A DNA stretch of 64,000 bases from Rhizobium binae (GTDB taxonomy: Bacteria; Pseudomonadota; Alphaproteobacteria; Rhizobiales; Rhizobiaceae). The notes under the pieces were generated by a model. The model was given only the letters and a program-made list of their open reading frames with translations. It was not told where the DNA came from and made no database searches. The position numbers and the translations under genes were made by a program. Below are positions 35,620 to 44,882 of this stretch, piece by piece (the stretch's first letter is position 1; every line of letters starts with the position of its first letter). Where the stretch lies: the NCBI RefSeq assembly GCF_017357225.1, contig NZ_CP071606.1, positions 62,001-126,000 of the forward strand. Reading direction: 5' to 3'.

Positions 35620-36942
35620 ATGAACAAGATCGCTTTTTTCCTGTCCGCAGGATTGACCAGCCTGTCCTTGTCCGTTCCGGCGATGGCCGCCACGAAGATC
35701 CAGTGGTGGCACGCGATGGGCGGCGAGAACGGCGCGAAGCTGGAGCAAATCGCCAAGGGCTTCAACACATCTCAATCCGATTATGAAATCGTGCCGGTCT
35801 TCAAGGGCACCTACGACGAAACGCTGACGGGCGCCATCGCTGCCTTCCGCGCCAACCAGCAGCCTGCGATCGTGCAGGTCTACGAAGTCGGCACCGGAAC
35901 CATGATGGCAGCGCAGGGAGCCGTCTACCCAGTGTACCAACTGATGAAGGATCAAGGCGAGTCCTGGGATCAGAACAAGTTCATTGCGCCCGTCGTCGGT
36001 TATTATTCGGACACCAGCGGCAATGTCTTGTCCTTGCCGTTCAACTCCTCAACGCCGATCCTCTATTACAACAAGGACGTGTTCAAGAAAGCTGGCCTCG
36101 ATCCGGAGACCCCGCCCAAAACCTGGGCGGATGTGGAGTCCTATTCGCGTACGATCATCAAGTCGGGGGCTGCCAAGTGCGGGTTCACCAGCGCCTGGAT
36201 CTCCTGGATTCAGACCGAAAATCTCAATGCCCTGCATGACAAGCCTTACTCCACCAAGGCGAACGGTTTCGGTGGGCTGGATGCGGAATTCACCTTCAAC
36301 AACGATCTGACGGTCCGTCACTGGGGTAACCTGAAGAAGTGGCAGGATGAAGGGCTCTTCAAGTTCGGCGGACCTGTCGGCGGCGATAATGCGCCTCCGA
36401 TGTTCTATTCGCAGGAATGCGCAATGTATATGAACTCGTCGGCCGGGCGGGCGGGTGTCATCAACAATGCGAAGGCCTTCAAGGTCGGCTTTGCGCCGCT
36501 TCCCTATTATGACGACGTCATCAAGCAGCCGCTCAACTCGATCATCGGCGGCGCCACACTCTGGACGCTGAAGGGGCGCCCGGAAGAAGAATATAAGGGT
36601 GTGGCAAAGTTCTTCACCTACCTGCAGAAGCCGGAAGTCCAGGCCGACTGGCATCAGTTCTCAGGTTATCTGCCGATCACTGAGGATGCTTACAAGCTTA
36701 GCCAGGAACAGGGATATTATGAGAAGAATCCTGGCGCGGACGTTGGCATCAAGCAGTTGACGCGGGTCACGCCGACCGAAAATTCCAAGGGCATCCGGTT
36801 CGGCAATTACGTCCAGGTCCGCGGCATCATCGATGATGAATTCGCGGCACTGCTCGGCGGCAAGAAGACGGCGAAGGAAGCGCTTGATTCCGTTGTCGCG
36901 CGCGGCAACGAACAGCTTCGCGATTTTGAGTCTGCCAATTAA
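35620..36942 (+). CDS. ugpB: sn-glycerol-3-phosphate ABC transporter, periplasmic binding protein
   Basis: This extracellular solute-binding protein family 1 member is 440 aa, from ATG 35620 after a GGGAGAG ribosome site. The signal peptide is MNKIAFFLSAGLTSLSLSVPAMAA. The mature start (TKIQWWHAMGGENG), GAIAAFRANQQPAIVQVYEVGTGTMMAAQGAVYPV and LPFNSSTPILYYNKD closely follow UgpB. It binds glycerol-3-phosphate and related glycerophosphodiesters. It is the first gene of a ugpBAECQ operon. Confidence 0.93.
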   Translation: MNKIAFFLSAGLTSLSLSVPAMAATKIQWWHAMGGENGAKLEQIAKGFNTSQSDYEIVPVFKGTYDETLTGAIAAFRANQQPAIVQVYEVGTGTMMAAQGAVYPVYQLMKDQGESWDQNKFIAPVVGYYSDTSGNVLSLPFNSSTPILYYNKDVFKKAGLDPETPPKTWADVESYSRTIIKSGAAKCGFTSAWISWIQTENLNALHDKPYSTKANGFGGLDAEFTFNNDLTVRHWGNLKKWQDEGLFKFGGPVGGDNAPPMFYSQECAMYMNSSAGRAGVINNAKAFKVGFAPLPYYDDVIKQPLNSIIGGATLWTLKGRPEEEYKGVAKFFTYLQKPEVQADWHQFSGYLPITEDAYKLSQEQGYYEKNPGADVGIKQLTRVTPTENSKGIRFGNYVQVRGIIDDEFAALLGGKKTAKEALDSVVARGNEQLRDFESAN

Positions 36943-37004
36943 GGGCTCGCGGGGCAGGGGACGGCTGCGCCAGCCCCTGCCTTGCCGTTCGTCAGTGAGG
37001 GCCC

Positions 37005-37889
37005 ATGCAAACCAAACGGACCGTCTTTCCCAACAAGGTATTGCCTTATCTGCTTATTGCTCCCCAGCTTCTGATAACCGTCGTCTTCTTTCTCTGGCCA
37101 GCCGCTACCGCCTTCTGGCAGTCGTTCCTTCGCCAGGACGCCTTCGGTTTCAAAACGAACTTCGTCTGGTTCCAGAATTATCGCCGGCTTTTCGCCGATC
37201 CGCTCTATATGGACGCCTTTGGCCACACCCTGGTCTTTGCTGTCGCGGTGACGGTCCTGTCGACGATGATTGCGCTCATTCTCGCCGCCGCGGCCATGCG
37301 TGTGCTACGGACGTCTCGGCTGTACTCGACCTTGCTGATCTGGCCTTACGCCGTTGCGCCCGCGATCGCCGGCATCCTCTGGTGGTTCATGTTCAATCCG
37401 TCGATCGGCATCGTCGCCTATATGCTACGCAGCATGGGGATCAGCTGGAACCATCTGATCAACCCCGACAATGCGATGATCCTGATCGTGATCGCCGCCA
37501 CCTGGAAACAGATTTCCTATAATTTTCTGTTCTTCCTGGCAGCGCTGCAATCCGTGCCGCGCTCGCTTCAGGAAGCCGGCGCCATCGATGGCGCCGGGCC
37601 GGTAAAGCGTTTCTGGACGATCGTCTTTCCGCTGATCTCGCCGACGACTTTCTACCTGGTCGTCATCAACATCGTTTACGCGATGTTCGATACCTTCGGC
37701 ATCGTTCATGCGACGACGCAGGGCGGACCGGCGCGCGCCACGGAAATTCTCGTCTACAAGGTTTATTTCGACGGCTTCATCGGCCTCAACCTGGGCTCCT
37801 CGGCGGCGCAGTCGGTCATCCTCATGGTGATCGTCATTGCTCTGACCGCAGTCCAGTTCCGCTTCATCGAACGCCGCGTGCAATATTGA
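37005..37889 (+). CDS. ugpA: sn-glycerol-3-phosphate ABC transporter permease UgpA
   Basis: This 294-aa inner-membrane permease has six predicted helices ([21 protein letters not shown] at the start). The EAA loop contacts UgpC ([27 protein letters not shown]). It is 62 bases after ugpB and 12 bases before ugpE. Confidence 0.93.
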   Translation: MQTKRTVFPNKVLPYLLIAPQLLITVVFFLWPAATAFWQSFLRQDAFGFKTNFVWFQNYRRLFADPLYMDAFGHTLVFAVAVTVLSTMIALILAAAAMRVLRTSRLYSTLLIWPYAVAPAIAGILWWFMFNPSIGIVAYMLRSMGISWNHLINPDNAMILIVIAATWKQISYNFLFFLAALQSVPRSLQEAGAIDGAGPVKRFWTIVFPLISPTTFYLVVINIVYAMFDTFGIVHATTQGGPARATEILVYKVYFDGFIGLNLGSSAAQSVILMVIVIALTAVQFRFIERRVQY

Positions 37890-37901
37890 GGAGCGTCAAA
37901 G

Positions 37902-38750
37902 GTGGTTGAAAACCGTCCTATCCTGAATGTCCTGGCCCACCTCGTCCTGATCCTCGGCGTCACGATCGTGGTCTTCCCGGTCTATATCGCCTTCATCGCA
38001 TCGAGCCACGGTCCGAACGACTTCCTGTCCGGCGTTGTGCCGCTCGTGCCGGGACCGCACCTGATCGAAAACTATTCGACCATGCTGTCGTCGGGAATGA
38101 CAAGTTCCGGCGCGCCGCCGATCGGGCCGATGATGCTCAATTCGCTGATCATGGCGGTCGGCGTCGCGGTCGGCAAGATTGCCATTTCCATTCTCTCCGC
38201 CTTTGCCATCGTCTATTTCCGGTTCCCCTTTCGCACGCTCGCCTTCTGGATGATCTTCATCACCCTGATGCTGCCGGTCGAGGTGCGCATCGTACCGACC
38301 TACAAGGTGGTCGCCGACCTCGGAATGCTGAACAATTATGGCGGGCTCATCATTCCACTGATCGCTTCGGCCACCGCCACCTTCCTGTTTCGCCAGTTCT
38401 TCCTCACCGTCCCCGACGAACTGATGGAGGCGGCGCGCGTCGACGGCGCGGGGCCCATGAAATTCTTCCGCGATATCCTGCTGCCGCTCTCGGTCACCAA
38501 TATCGCGGCGCTGTTCATCATCCTCTTCGTGCTTGGCTGGAACCAGTATCTCTGGCCCCTGATCGTCACCACGGACCAGAGCCTTTACACGGTCGTGATG
38601 GGGATCCAGCGCATGGCGGCCGTCGCGGACGCCGAGCCGAGATGGAATCTCGTCATGGCGGCGGTCATCCTCGCCGCCTTGCCGCCTGTCCTCGTCATCG
38701 TCGCCATGCAACGCCTTTTCGTCAAAGGCCTGGTCGAAACGGAGAAATGA
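37902..38750 (+). CDS. ugpE: sn-glycerol-3-phosphate ABC transporter permease UgpE
   Basis: This 282-aa permease starts at GTG 37902 after a GAGGAG ribosome site. The EAA motif is [25 protein letters not shown]. Helices such as [23 protein letters not shown] and the ending [16 protein letters not shown] follow UgpE. It pairs with UgpA; the stop is one base before the ugpC ATG. Confidence 0.93.
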   Translation: MVENRPILNVLAHLVLILGVTIVVFPVYIAFIASSHGPNDFLSGVVPLVPGPHLIENYSTMLSSGMTSSGAPPIGPMMLNSLIMAVGVAVGKIAISILSAFAIVYFRFPFRTLAFWMIFITLMLPVEVRIVPTYKVVADLGMLNNYGGLIIPLIASATATFLFRQFFLTVPDELMEAARVDGAGPMKFFRDILLPLSVTNIAALFIILFVLGWNQYLWPLIVTTDQSLYTVVMGIQRMAAVADAEPRWNLVMAAVILAALPPVLVIVAMQRLFVKGLVETEK

Positions 38751-38751
38751 A

Positions 38752-39792
38752 ATGGCCACGATCAATATTATCGACGTCAAGAAAAACTATGGTTCCGTTC
38801 CCGCCGTCAAAGGTGTCAATCTGGCTGTTGCAGACGGCGAGTTCATCGTGCTCGTCGGCCCTTCCGGCTGCGGCAAATCAACTTTGCTTCGCATGGTTGC
38901 CGGATTGGAATCGATCAGTGACGGGCAAGTCGAAATTGCCGGCCGCAACGTCAACAAGGCGGAGCCGGCAGAGCGAGACATCGCCATGGTCTTTCAGAAC
39001 TACGCGCTTTATCCGCATATGACGGTGCGCGGAAATCTGGAATATGGGCTGAAAAACCGTGGCACGGGACGCGCGGAAATTGATCGCCGCGTCAAGGAGG
39101 CGGCCGACATCCTCGAGATCGGGCCGCTGCTCGATCGCAAGCCACGCGAATTGTCGGGAGGTCAACGCCAGCGCGTCGCGATGGGCCGTGCCATCGTCCG
39201 CGAACCGGCGGCGTTTCTTTTCGACGAGCCCCTGTCCAATCTCGATGCCAAACTGCGCGTGCAGATGCGCGTCGAAATACGCCGGCTGCAGCGCCGCCTG
39301 AAGACCACCAGCATCTATGTGACGCATGATCAGCTCGAAGCGATGACGCTCGCTGACAGGCTCGTCGTCATGAATGGCGGGCTGGTCGAACAAGTGGGCA
39401 CGCCGGTGGAGGTCTACGACCGCCCGGCGAGCCTGTTCGTTGCCGGCTTCATCGGCTCGCCGCCGATGAATCTGGTGCCGATCGAGATATTCCATGCGTC
39501 AGGGGGCACCCTCGCTTTGCCAGAGGGAACGGATGTGGTCGGGCTTCGGCCGGATGCATTGCTGGTCGAAAAGCCTGTGGGGCCTTCCATTCGCCTGAAT
39601 GCGATCGTCGAGTTGCTCGAGCCGATCGGCGGAGAAAGCCACCTGCATGTCAGGTTGGGCGAGGGCCAGCAGACGATCGTGCTGACCGTTCAGGGGCGGC
39701 CGGACTTTGCCGAGTCCGCCAGGATCGATGTCTTTGCCCGCATCGATCAGATGCACCCTTTCAACAGCAGGACCGGAAGGCGCACGGACTGA
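38752..39792 (+). CDS. ugpC: sn-glycerol-3-phosphate ABC transporter ATPase UgpC
   Basis: This 346-aa MalK/UgpC-type ATPase has Walker [10 protein letters not shown], the Q-loop [10 protein letters not shown], signature [14 protein letters not shown], Walker [12 protein letters not shown] and the H-loop YVTHDQ. A C-terminal TOBE/regulatory domain follows ([17 protein letters not shown]). It energises UgpAE import. Confidence 0.93.
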   Translation: MATINIIDVKKNYGSVPAVKGVNLAVADGEFIVLVGPSGCGKSTLLRMVAGLESISDGQVEIAGRNVNKAEPAERDIAMVFQNYALYPHMTVRGNLEYGLKNRGTGRAEIDRRVKEAADILEIGPLLDRKPRELSGGQRQRVAMGRAIVREPAAFLFDEPLSNLDAKLRVQMRVEIRRLQRRLKTTSIYVTHDQLEAMTLADRLVVMNGGLVEQVGTPVEVYDRPASLFVAGFIGSPPMNLVPIEIFHASGGTLALPEGTDVVGLRPDALLVEKPVGPSIRLNAIVELLEPIGGESHLHVRLGEGQQTIVLTVQGRPDFAESARIDVFARIDQMHPFNSRTGRRTD

Positions 39793-39801
39793 GGGGCCGC
39801 C

Positions 39802-40602
39802 ATGAGCCTCGGATATGTTCAAGCCTCAAGAAGTGACGAAAGAGACGAGACAATGGCAAAGTTAGAGCATCGGTCTGGACCTGATCGCAGTGAGGTTCAG
39901 GCGCATCGGGGCGCATCGGCCGTCGCCCCGGAAAACACGATTGCCGCTTTTCGGGCGGCGGCTGAACAGGGGGCCGAATGGGTTGAGCTCGACGTCGCGC
40001 TTTTAGGCGACGGCACGGCGGTCGTCATTCACGACGTGTCGGTCGATCGTTGCTCCTCTTCGCAGGGCAACCTCGGCGACCTCAGCGCAACCGATCTCGA
40101 TAAGATCGACGCGGGGGGATGGTTTGATCCCCGCTTCAAGGGCGAACCCCTGCCCACCCTTGCCGCGGTGGTAACCACCTTGGGAGAACTGGGACTCAAT
40201 GCCAATGTCGAGATCAAGCAGCACCCGCATCACAAATCGCTCGATCAGCTGGTGAGAACGGTTGATGAGCATCTTCGGGCACGTGCGCCGCGCACCAAGA
40301 TCATGATATCGAGCTTCGATGCTGCAGCGCTCAAGCGCATGCACGAAATCAACCCAAGCTATGAGCTCGCCATGCTGTGGAGCAAAGTGCCGGATGATTG
40401 GAAAGAGGTGCTCCAATCGATTCCCGCGACGACGGTCCATCTTGGCTACAAGTCTCTCAGCATCGGCTTTCTCGAAGAAGCGGTGCGTCACGGCATCAAG
40501 GTTCGCGCCTGGACTTCCAACGATCCTAGAGAACTCGCATCCTTCTGGCATGCCGGCTTGACCGGTGTGATAACAGACGACCCGAGCCTTTATCTCTCGT
40601 AG
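39802..40602 (+). CDS. ugpQ: Glycerophosphodiester phosphodiesterase
   Basis: This GDPD-family enzyme hydrolyses glycerophosphodiesters to glycerol-3-phosphate and an alcohol after uptake. Motifs are VQAHRGASAVAPENTIAAF with the catalytic His/Arg/Glu, EWVELDVALLGDGTAVVIHD with the metal-binding Glu/Asp and second His, and NVEIKQ. The start is either ATG 39802 (266 aa; GAGGGG upstream) or ATG 39853 (249 aa, with a GAGACGAG site); the domain begins after the second. It has no signal peptide, so it is cytoplasmic. Confidence 0.9.
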   Translation: MSLGYVQASRSDERDETMAKLEHRSGPDRSEVQAHRGASAVAPENTIAAFRAAAEQGAEWVELDVALLGDGTAVVIHDVSVDRCSSSQGNLGDLSATDLDKIDAGGWFDPRFKGEPLPTLAAVVTTLGELGLNANVEIKQHPHHKSLDQLVRTVDEHLRARAPRTKIMISSFDAAALKRMHEINPSYELAMLWSKVPDDWKEVLQSIPATTVHLGYKSLSIGFLEEAVRHGIKVRAWTSNDPRELASFWHAGLTGVITDDPSLYLS

Positions 40603-40611
40603 GGAACAGCG

Positions 40612-41397
40612 ATGGCGCACCGGGTCATATCGAGCCGACAACGCGAAATACTGGCGCTGATCGAAACCGAGGGCGTCCAGTATATCGACGAGTTGGCGCG
40701 CCGGTACGACCTGACGACCCAGACGATCCGGCGCGACATCAATGCCCTGTGCGACCTCGGTCATGCTCGCCGCTTTCACGGCGGCGTCGATGTGCCGGTC
40801 GAGGGCAGCAACATCTCGCTCAACGCCCGCGCCCAGCTCAATCGCCGTGCCAAGCGACAGATTGCCAAGCGCGTCGCTGCCGATATCGGCCCGGATGCGA
40901 CGGTATTTCTTGGGATCGGCAGCACGGTCCAGTTCGTCGCCGAGGCTTTGCGCGATCACCGGGGTCTGCGGGTCATCACCAACAATATCCACGTCGCCTT
41001 GACGCTATGCGAATCTCCCAGTGTCGAAGTCCATCTCACCGGAGGGCTGTTGCGTCACGACGATCGTGACGTCGTGGGCAGTGATGTGATCAAGTTCGTC
41101 GAAAAATTCTATGCGACCCATGCAGTGGTCGGCGCCGGCGCCCTCAGCCCGCTGACCGGCCTGATGGACTTCAGCTATGCTGAAGCGCAGATCACCAATG
41201 CGCTGCTCGAGAATTCGCAGACGCGCCTTTTGGCGGCCGACGTCAGCAAGTGGACTCGCCACGCGAGCGTGCGCGTCGCGCCCTTCAACAAGATCACCCG
41301 CTTTTACACCGACCGGCTGCCGGCCGATGCGTCCATCGCCAGCGTGCTCGCCGAGAGCAGCATGGAGGTGGTGACCTGCGGCGAGGAGACGATATGA
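40612..41397 (+). CDS. DeoR/GlpR-family transcriptional regulator
   Basis: This 261-aa regulator has the DeoR winged helix (SSRQREILALIETEGVQYIDELARRYDLTTQTIRRDINALCDLGHARRFHGG). A sugar-phosphate-sensing C-terminal domain follows (IGSTVQFVAEAL; VITNNIHVALTL; TGGLLRHDDRDVVG). By position it is likely to sense glycerol-3-phosphate and to bind the twin palindromes before ugpB. Its stop overlaps the ATG of the HAD gene. Confidence 0.9.
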   Translation: MAHRVISSRQREILALIETEGVQYIDELARRYDLTTQTIRRDINALCDLGHARRFHGGVDVPVEGSNISLNARAQLNRRAKRQIAKRVAADIGPDATVFLGIGSTVQFVAEALRDHRGLRVITNNIHVALTLCESPSVEVHLTGGLLRHDDRDVVGSDVIKFVEKFYATHAVVGAGALSPLTGLMDFSYAEAQITNALLENSQTRLLAADVSKWTRHASVRVAPFNKITRFYTDRLPADASIASVLAESSMEVVTCGEETI

Positions 41398-42188
41398 CGT
41401 TCGTAGATCAGGTGCCGTCCGCGGTCGAGTTGCAGCACGTGCGTTATCTCTTCACAGATATCGACGACACGCTGACGACCGAGGGGAAACTTCTGCCCCA
41501 GACCTACAATGCCCTCTGGGATCTCAGCCGGGCGGGGATTTCCGTCGTTCCGGTCACCGGTGGTTCAGCCGGATGGTGCGAGCATATTGTCCGCGCCTGG
41601 CCCGTTGCCGCGGTCATCGGCGAAAGCGGCGCTTATGCCGTTACGCGCCGCAGCGGTGCGGTTGTTTTCGATTACTGGGAGGACGGCGCGCTGCAGGGCG
41701 AGCGTCAGCGTCGGCATCTCCAGGCGATCGAAGGTCTGATTTCGAAAAAGGGTCGCACCTTCAAGATTGCCCATGATCAGGTCTTCCGCCTGGCTGACGT
41801 GGCAATCGACATTCAGGGGCACGACGCGGGAGCCGTCGAGGAGCTGGCCTCCGAAATCAGGGGAATGGGCGGGACCGTCGCCATCAGTTCTATCCACATC
41901 AACACCTGGATTGGCGGCTATGACAAACGCGCTATGAGCGAGCGCCTCCTGACCGGCATGTTCGGGGTCGATCCCGCGGAACTCCCCTCCGTCACGGCAT
42001 TCGTCGGCGATTCTCGAAACGATGCGTCGATGTTCGGCTTCATCCGGAACTCTTTCGGCGTCAGCAATATCCTTCCTGTTCTTCCGCATCTGCAGCATGT
42101 GCCGAAATGGATCTCCGCCCAACCTGCGGGGCTTGGCTTTGCCGACATTGCGATAACGATCCTAAATGCCAGGGCTACCGGCAAATAA
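41394..42188 (+). CDS. HAD-superfamily (type IIB) hydrolase
   Basis: This 264-aa protein has HAD motif I FTDIDDTLTTEG, motif II VVPVTGGSAGW, a type IIB cap and motif IV FVGDSRNDASMF. It is a sugar- or polyol-phosphate phosphatase candidate. The ATG at 41394 overlaps the deoR stop (ATGA), so it belongs to the ugp operon. Dephosphorylation of glycerol-3-phosphate or a related imported phosphate is a reasonable guess, not shown. Confidence 0.88.
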   Translation: MTFVDQVPSAVELQHVRYLFTDIDDTLTTEGKLLPQTYNALWDLSRAGISVVPVTGGSAGWCEHIVRAWPVAAVIGESGAYAVTRRSGAVVFDYWEDGALQGERQRRHLQAIEGLISKKGRTFKIAHDQVFRLADVAIDIQGHDAGAVEELASEIRGMGGTVAISSIHINTWIGGYDKRAMSERLLTGMFGVDPAELPSVTAFVGDSRNDASMFGFIRNSFGVSNILPVLPHLQHVPKWISAQPAGLGFADIAITILNARATGK

Positions 42189-42247
42189 CCCGCGAGCAGC
42201 CGATAAAGCCATGCGCGGCCCGCACGATGAGCTGAAGACGGAGCGTC

Positions 42248-42781
42248 ATGAAGCCTACGAAAAAACCCAGCAAGTCCCGACCGGACAAGTCTCAGCCATT
42301 GCTGCGGCAGCTCGCTGCGGTTCCTGCAAAGCTCTTTTCCGGAGCGTTCCGCCAACAGTACGGCGCCCTCTGTTTTCGCTATTGCAATGCTGGGTCGAAG
42401 ATCGAAATTCTCGTGATCACATCGCGCGAGCGCGCGCGCTGGGTCGTACCGAAGGGGTGGCCGATGAAGGGCAAGAAGCCTTTTGAAGCGGCGGCGATCG
42501 AAGCCTGGGAGGAAGCGGGCGTGCGCGGGGCGGTGAAAAGGAAACCTGTCGGCCGCTACACCTATCTGAAGGAATTGGACGACGGCGATGTGGCGCCATG
42601 TATCGTCGACCTGTTTCAAATTGAAGTCACCAAGATCGAAAATGACTTCAAGGAGCAAGGCCAGCGCATTCTCCAATGGGTCAGCCCTGATGAGGCGGCG
42701 CGTCGTGTTCGAGAGGTCGAACTCAAGTCGCTGCTCGTCGAATTTCGACCTCGCGGGCAGAGGAAGTCTGGCCTCGGCTGA
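42248..42781 (+). CDS. NUDIX hydrolase
   Basis: This 177-aa protein has a NUDIX domain (VVPKGWPMKGKKPFEAAAIEAWEEAGVRG). The EAWEEAG core with the metal-binding glutamates is kept, while the upstream Glu and the Arg of the canonical box are replaced. The pattern is like diphosphoinositol/dinucleoside polyphosphate hydrolases of rhizobia. It is alone, between the ugp cluster and the convergent purine-type operon. Confidence 0.88.
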   Translation: MKPTKKPSKSRPDKSQPLLRQLAAVPAKLFSGAFRQQYGALCFRYCNAGSKIEILVITSRERARWVVPKGWPMKGKKPFEAAAIEAWEEAGVRGAVKRKPVGRYTYLKELDDGDVAPCIVDLFQIEVTKIENDFKEQGQRILQWVSPDEAARRVREVELKSLLVEFRPRGQRKSGLG

Positions 42782-42876
42782 TACGATTGTTCGGTCTCTT
42801 GTTCTGGCTACGGTTCGCGGCTGCGTTCGCAAAGCGCGTTGTCTCTCAATTGCCACCGGCTCCGACGGCGTCACAA

Positions 42877-43788
42877 TCATCGCTCGAAAGGCTCGCCGAG
42901 CGAGGCGACGCCATTGAGCTTGAGCAGGCGGCGGTCCGCCGAAATGATGCCGAGCACGATGACCGTCACCAGATAGGGCAGGCATGCGAGCAACTGCGAG
43001 GGAACGGCAAGACCGGTTGCCTGGGCGGCAAGGCCCATCAGTGACACTGCGCCGAACAGGCACGCTCCCAGAAAAATGCGGCCGGTCAGCCAGGTTCCGA
43101 AGACGACGAGCGCGATCGCAATCCAGCCGCGGCCGGCAATCATCCCATCCGCCCAGAGCGGGGTGTAGATCGTCGCCGCATAGGCGCCCGCCAAGCCTGC
43201 CATCATGCCGCCGAATGCGACCGCGGCAAAGCGGATGGCGATGACCGGATAGCCGATGGCATGCGCCGCTTTCGGGTTTTCGCCAATGGCGCGGATGATC
43301 AGACCGACCTTGCTATAGGAAAACATCGCCCAGATCGCGCTGGTCAAGGCCAGCGAAAGCCAGACGACGATGTCCTGGACAAACAGTCCGCCGACGACGG
43401 CAAGATCGGAAAGACCGGGAATGGCGATCTTCGGCAGAGCCCTGACCGTCAGGCTCTCGTAGCTCTTGCCGAACAGTGCGGACAGGCCCTGCCCGAGAAT
43501 CCCGATGGCGAGCCCCGTCGCGACCTGGTTTGCGTTGAAGCCGAGGACGATTACCGCAAAGATCAGCGACAGGAGGGCGGCGCCGAGGCCGCCGGCCAGG
43601 AAAGCCAGAACATGGCCGCCGCCGTGGTAGACGATGATGAAGGCGATGACGGCGCCGAATGCCATCAGTCCTTCGACGCCAAGATTGAGAACCCCGGCGC
43701 GCTCAGCGACCAGTTCCCCGAGGGCTGCCAGGAGAAAGGGTGTCGCAGCCGCCAGCATTCCGGCGAGGATGAACTCGATGGCGTTCAC
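42877..43788 (-). CDS. BMP-type nucleoside/nucleobase ABC transporter permease 2
   Basis: This 303-aa BPD_transp_2-family permease starts at GTG 43788 after GAGGAGCG. ERAGVLNLGVEGLMAFGAVIAF and GFNANQVATGLAIGILGQGLSALFG are typical of the NupQ/YufQ-type subunit. GTG overlaps the stop of permease 1. It is the last gene of the eight-gene operon. Confidence 0.91.
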   Translation of the reverse strand: MNAIEFILAGMLAAATPFLLAALGELVAERAGVLNLGVEGLMAFGAVIAFIIVYHGGGHVLAFLAGGLGAALLSLIFAVIVLGFNANQVATGLAIGILGQGLSALFGKSYESLTVRALPKIAIPGLSDLAVVGGLFVQDIVVWLSLALTSAIWAMFSYSKVGLIIRAIGENPKAAHAIGYPVIAIRFAAVAFGGMMAGLAGAYAATIYTPLWADGMIAGRGWIAIALVVFGTWLTGRIFLGACLFGAVSLMGLAAQATGLAVPSQLLACLPYLVTVIVLGIISADRRLLKLNGVASLGEPFER

Positions 43789-44882
43789 GTCACGCTCCTC
43801 GCTGCCGCCGGACGCCAAGCAAGGCGGTAGCGCGTGAAGGCGATGGCGACCAAATAGGCGAGAAGCAGGCTTCCCTGAAAAACCCGGACGGCAGCAACCG
43901 GGAGATTGGCGGAGACCATGGCGTTGTCACCGCCGATATAGAGCGCCGCCATGACGATGGCTGAGATGATGATGCCGATCGGATGAAGGCCGCCGAGATA
44001 GGCGACGATGATTGCCGCATAGCCGTATCCGGTGGAGATAGAACGCTGCAATTGACCGAGTGGGCCGGCGACCTCGGCCGCACCGGCAAGACCGGCTGCC
44101 GCGCCGCCGATCAGCAGGGAAAGCCAGATCGCCCGGCTTTCCCTGAATCCGGCGTAGCTCGCCGCCCGGGGGGCCAATCCGCCGACCTGCAATTTGTAGC
44201 CGATGAAGCTCTTCTGCATGAAAACCCAGGCGGCACTCGACAGGAGGAGGGCGAGGATGAGCGAGACATTGACGCGCGTTCCCTCGATCAGGATCGGCAC
44301 CATCGCGTCATACTGGAACATGACGGATTGCGGGAAATTGAAGCCGTTCGGATCTTTCCACGGGCCAAGCAGCAGATAATTGAGGAGCTGCACGGCAACG
44401 AAGCTCAGCATCAGTGAAACGAGGATCTCATTGGCATTGAGCCTGACGCGCCAGAAAGCGGTGAATGACGCCCAGAACGCGCCGCCCATCGTGCCGAGCA
44501 GCAGCATTGCCGGCCAGATCCATTGGCCCGTTGCGTCAGGCCACCAGATCGGAATGGCGGAGGCGAAAATCGCACCGAGCACGAATTGTCCTTCGGCTCC
44601 GATATTGAACACCTTGGCGCGAAAGCCGATCGCAAGCCCCTGCGCGATGAGGAGCAACGGCCCGGTCTTCAGGAGCACCTCGGAGAAAGAGGCCCACGAG
44701 AAGAACGGCTCGACCAGCATCGCATAGACGACCGCAGCCGGATCGCGGCCCATGACGACGTAAAGTCCAAGATTGAGAATGACAGTGACGATGAGGGCTA
44801 TGGGCGGTGCGAGAAGATTGGCGATAAGCGATGCCCGCTCGCGGCGGACCAGCGTCGGCAGGGCGAGGAAGGTTCTGTTCAT
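43785..44882 (-). CDS. BMP-type nucleoside/nucleobase ABC transporter permease 1
   Basis: This 365-aa permease of the YufP/NupP type has an N-terminal cytoplasmic start, then helices. FRAKVFNIGAEGQFVLGAIFAS and RLNANEILVSLMLSFVAVQLLNYLLLGPWKDP are family signatures. It overlaps both the ATPase gene and permease 2, so stoichiometric coupled synthesis is likely. Confidence 0.91.
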   Translation of the reverse strand: MNRTFLALPTLVRRERASLIANLLAPPIALIVTVILNLGLYVVMGRDPAAVVYAMLVEPFFSWASFSEVLLKTGPLLLIAQGLAIGFRAKVFNIGAEGQFVLGAIFASAIPIWWPDATGQWIWPAMLLLGTMGGAFWASFTAFWRVRLNANEILVSLMLSFVAVQLLNYLLLGPWKDPNGFNFPQSVMFQYDAMVPILIEGTRVNVSLILALLLSSAAWVFMQKSFIGYKLQVGGLAPRAASYAGFRESRAIWLSLLIGGAAAGLAGAAEVAGPLGQLQRSISTGYGYAAIIVAYLGGLHPIGIIISAIVMAALYIGGDNAMVSANLPVAAVRVFQGSLLLAYLVAIAFTRYRLAWRPAAARSVT

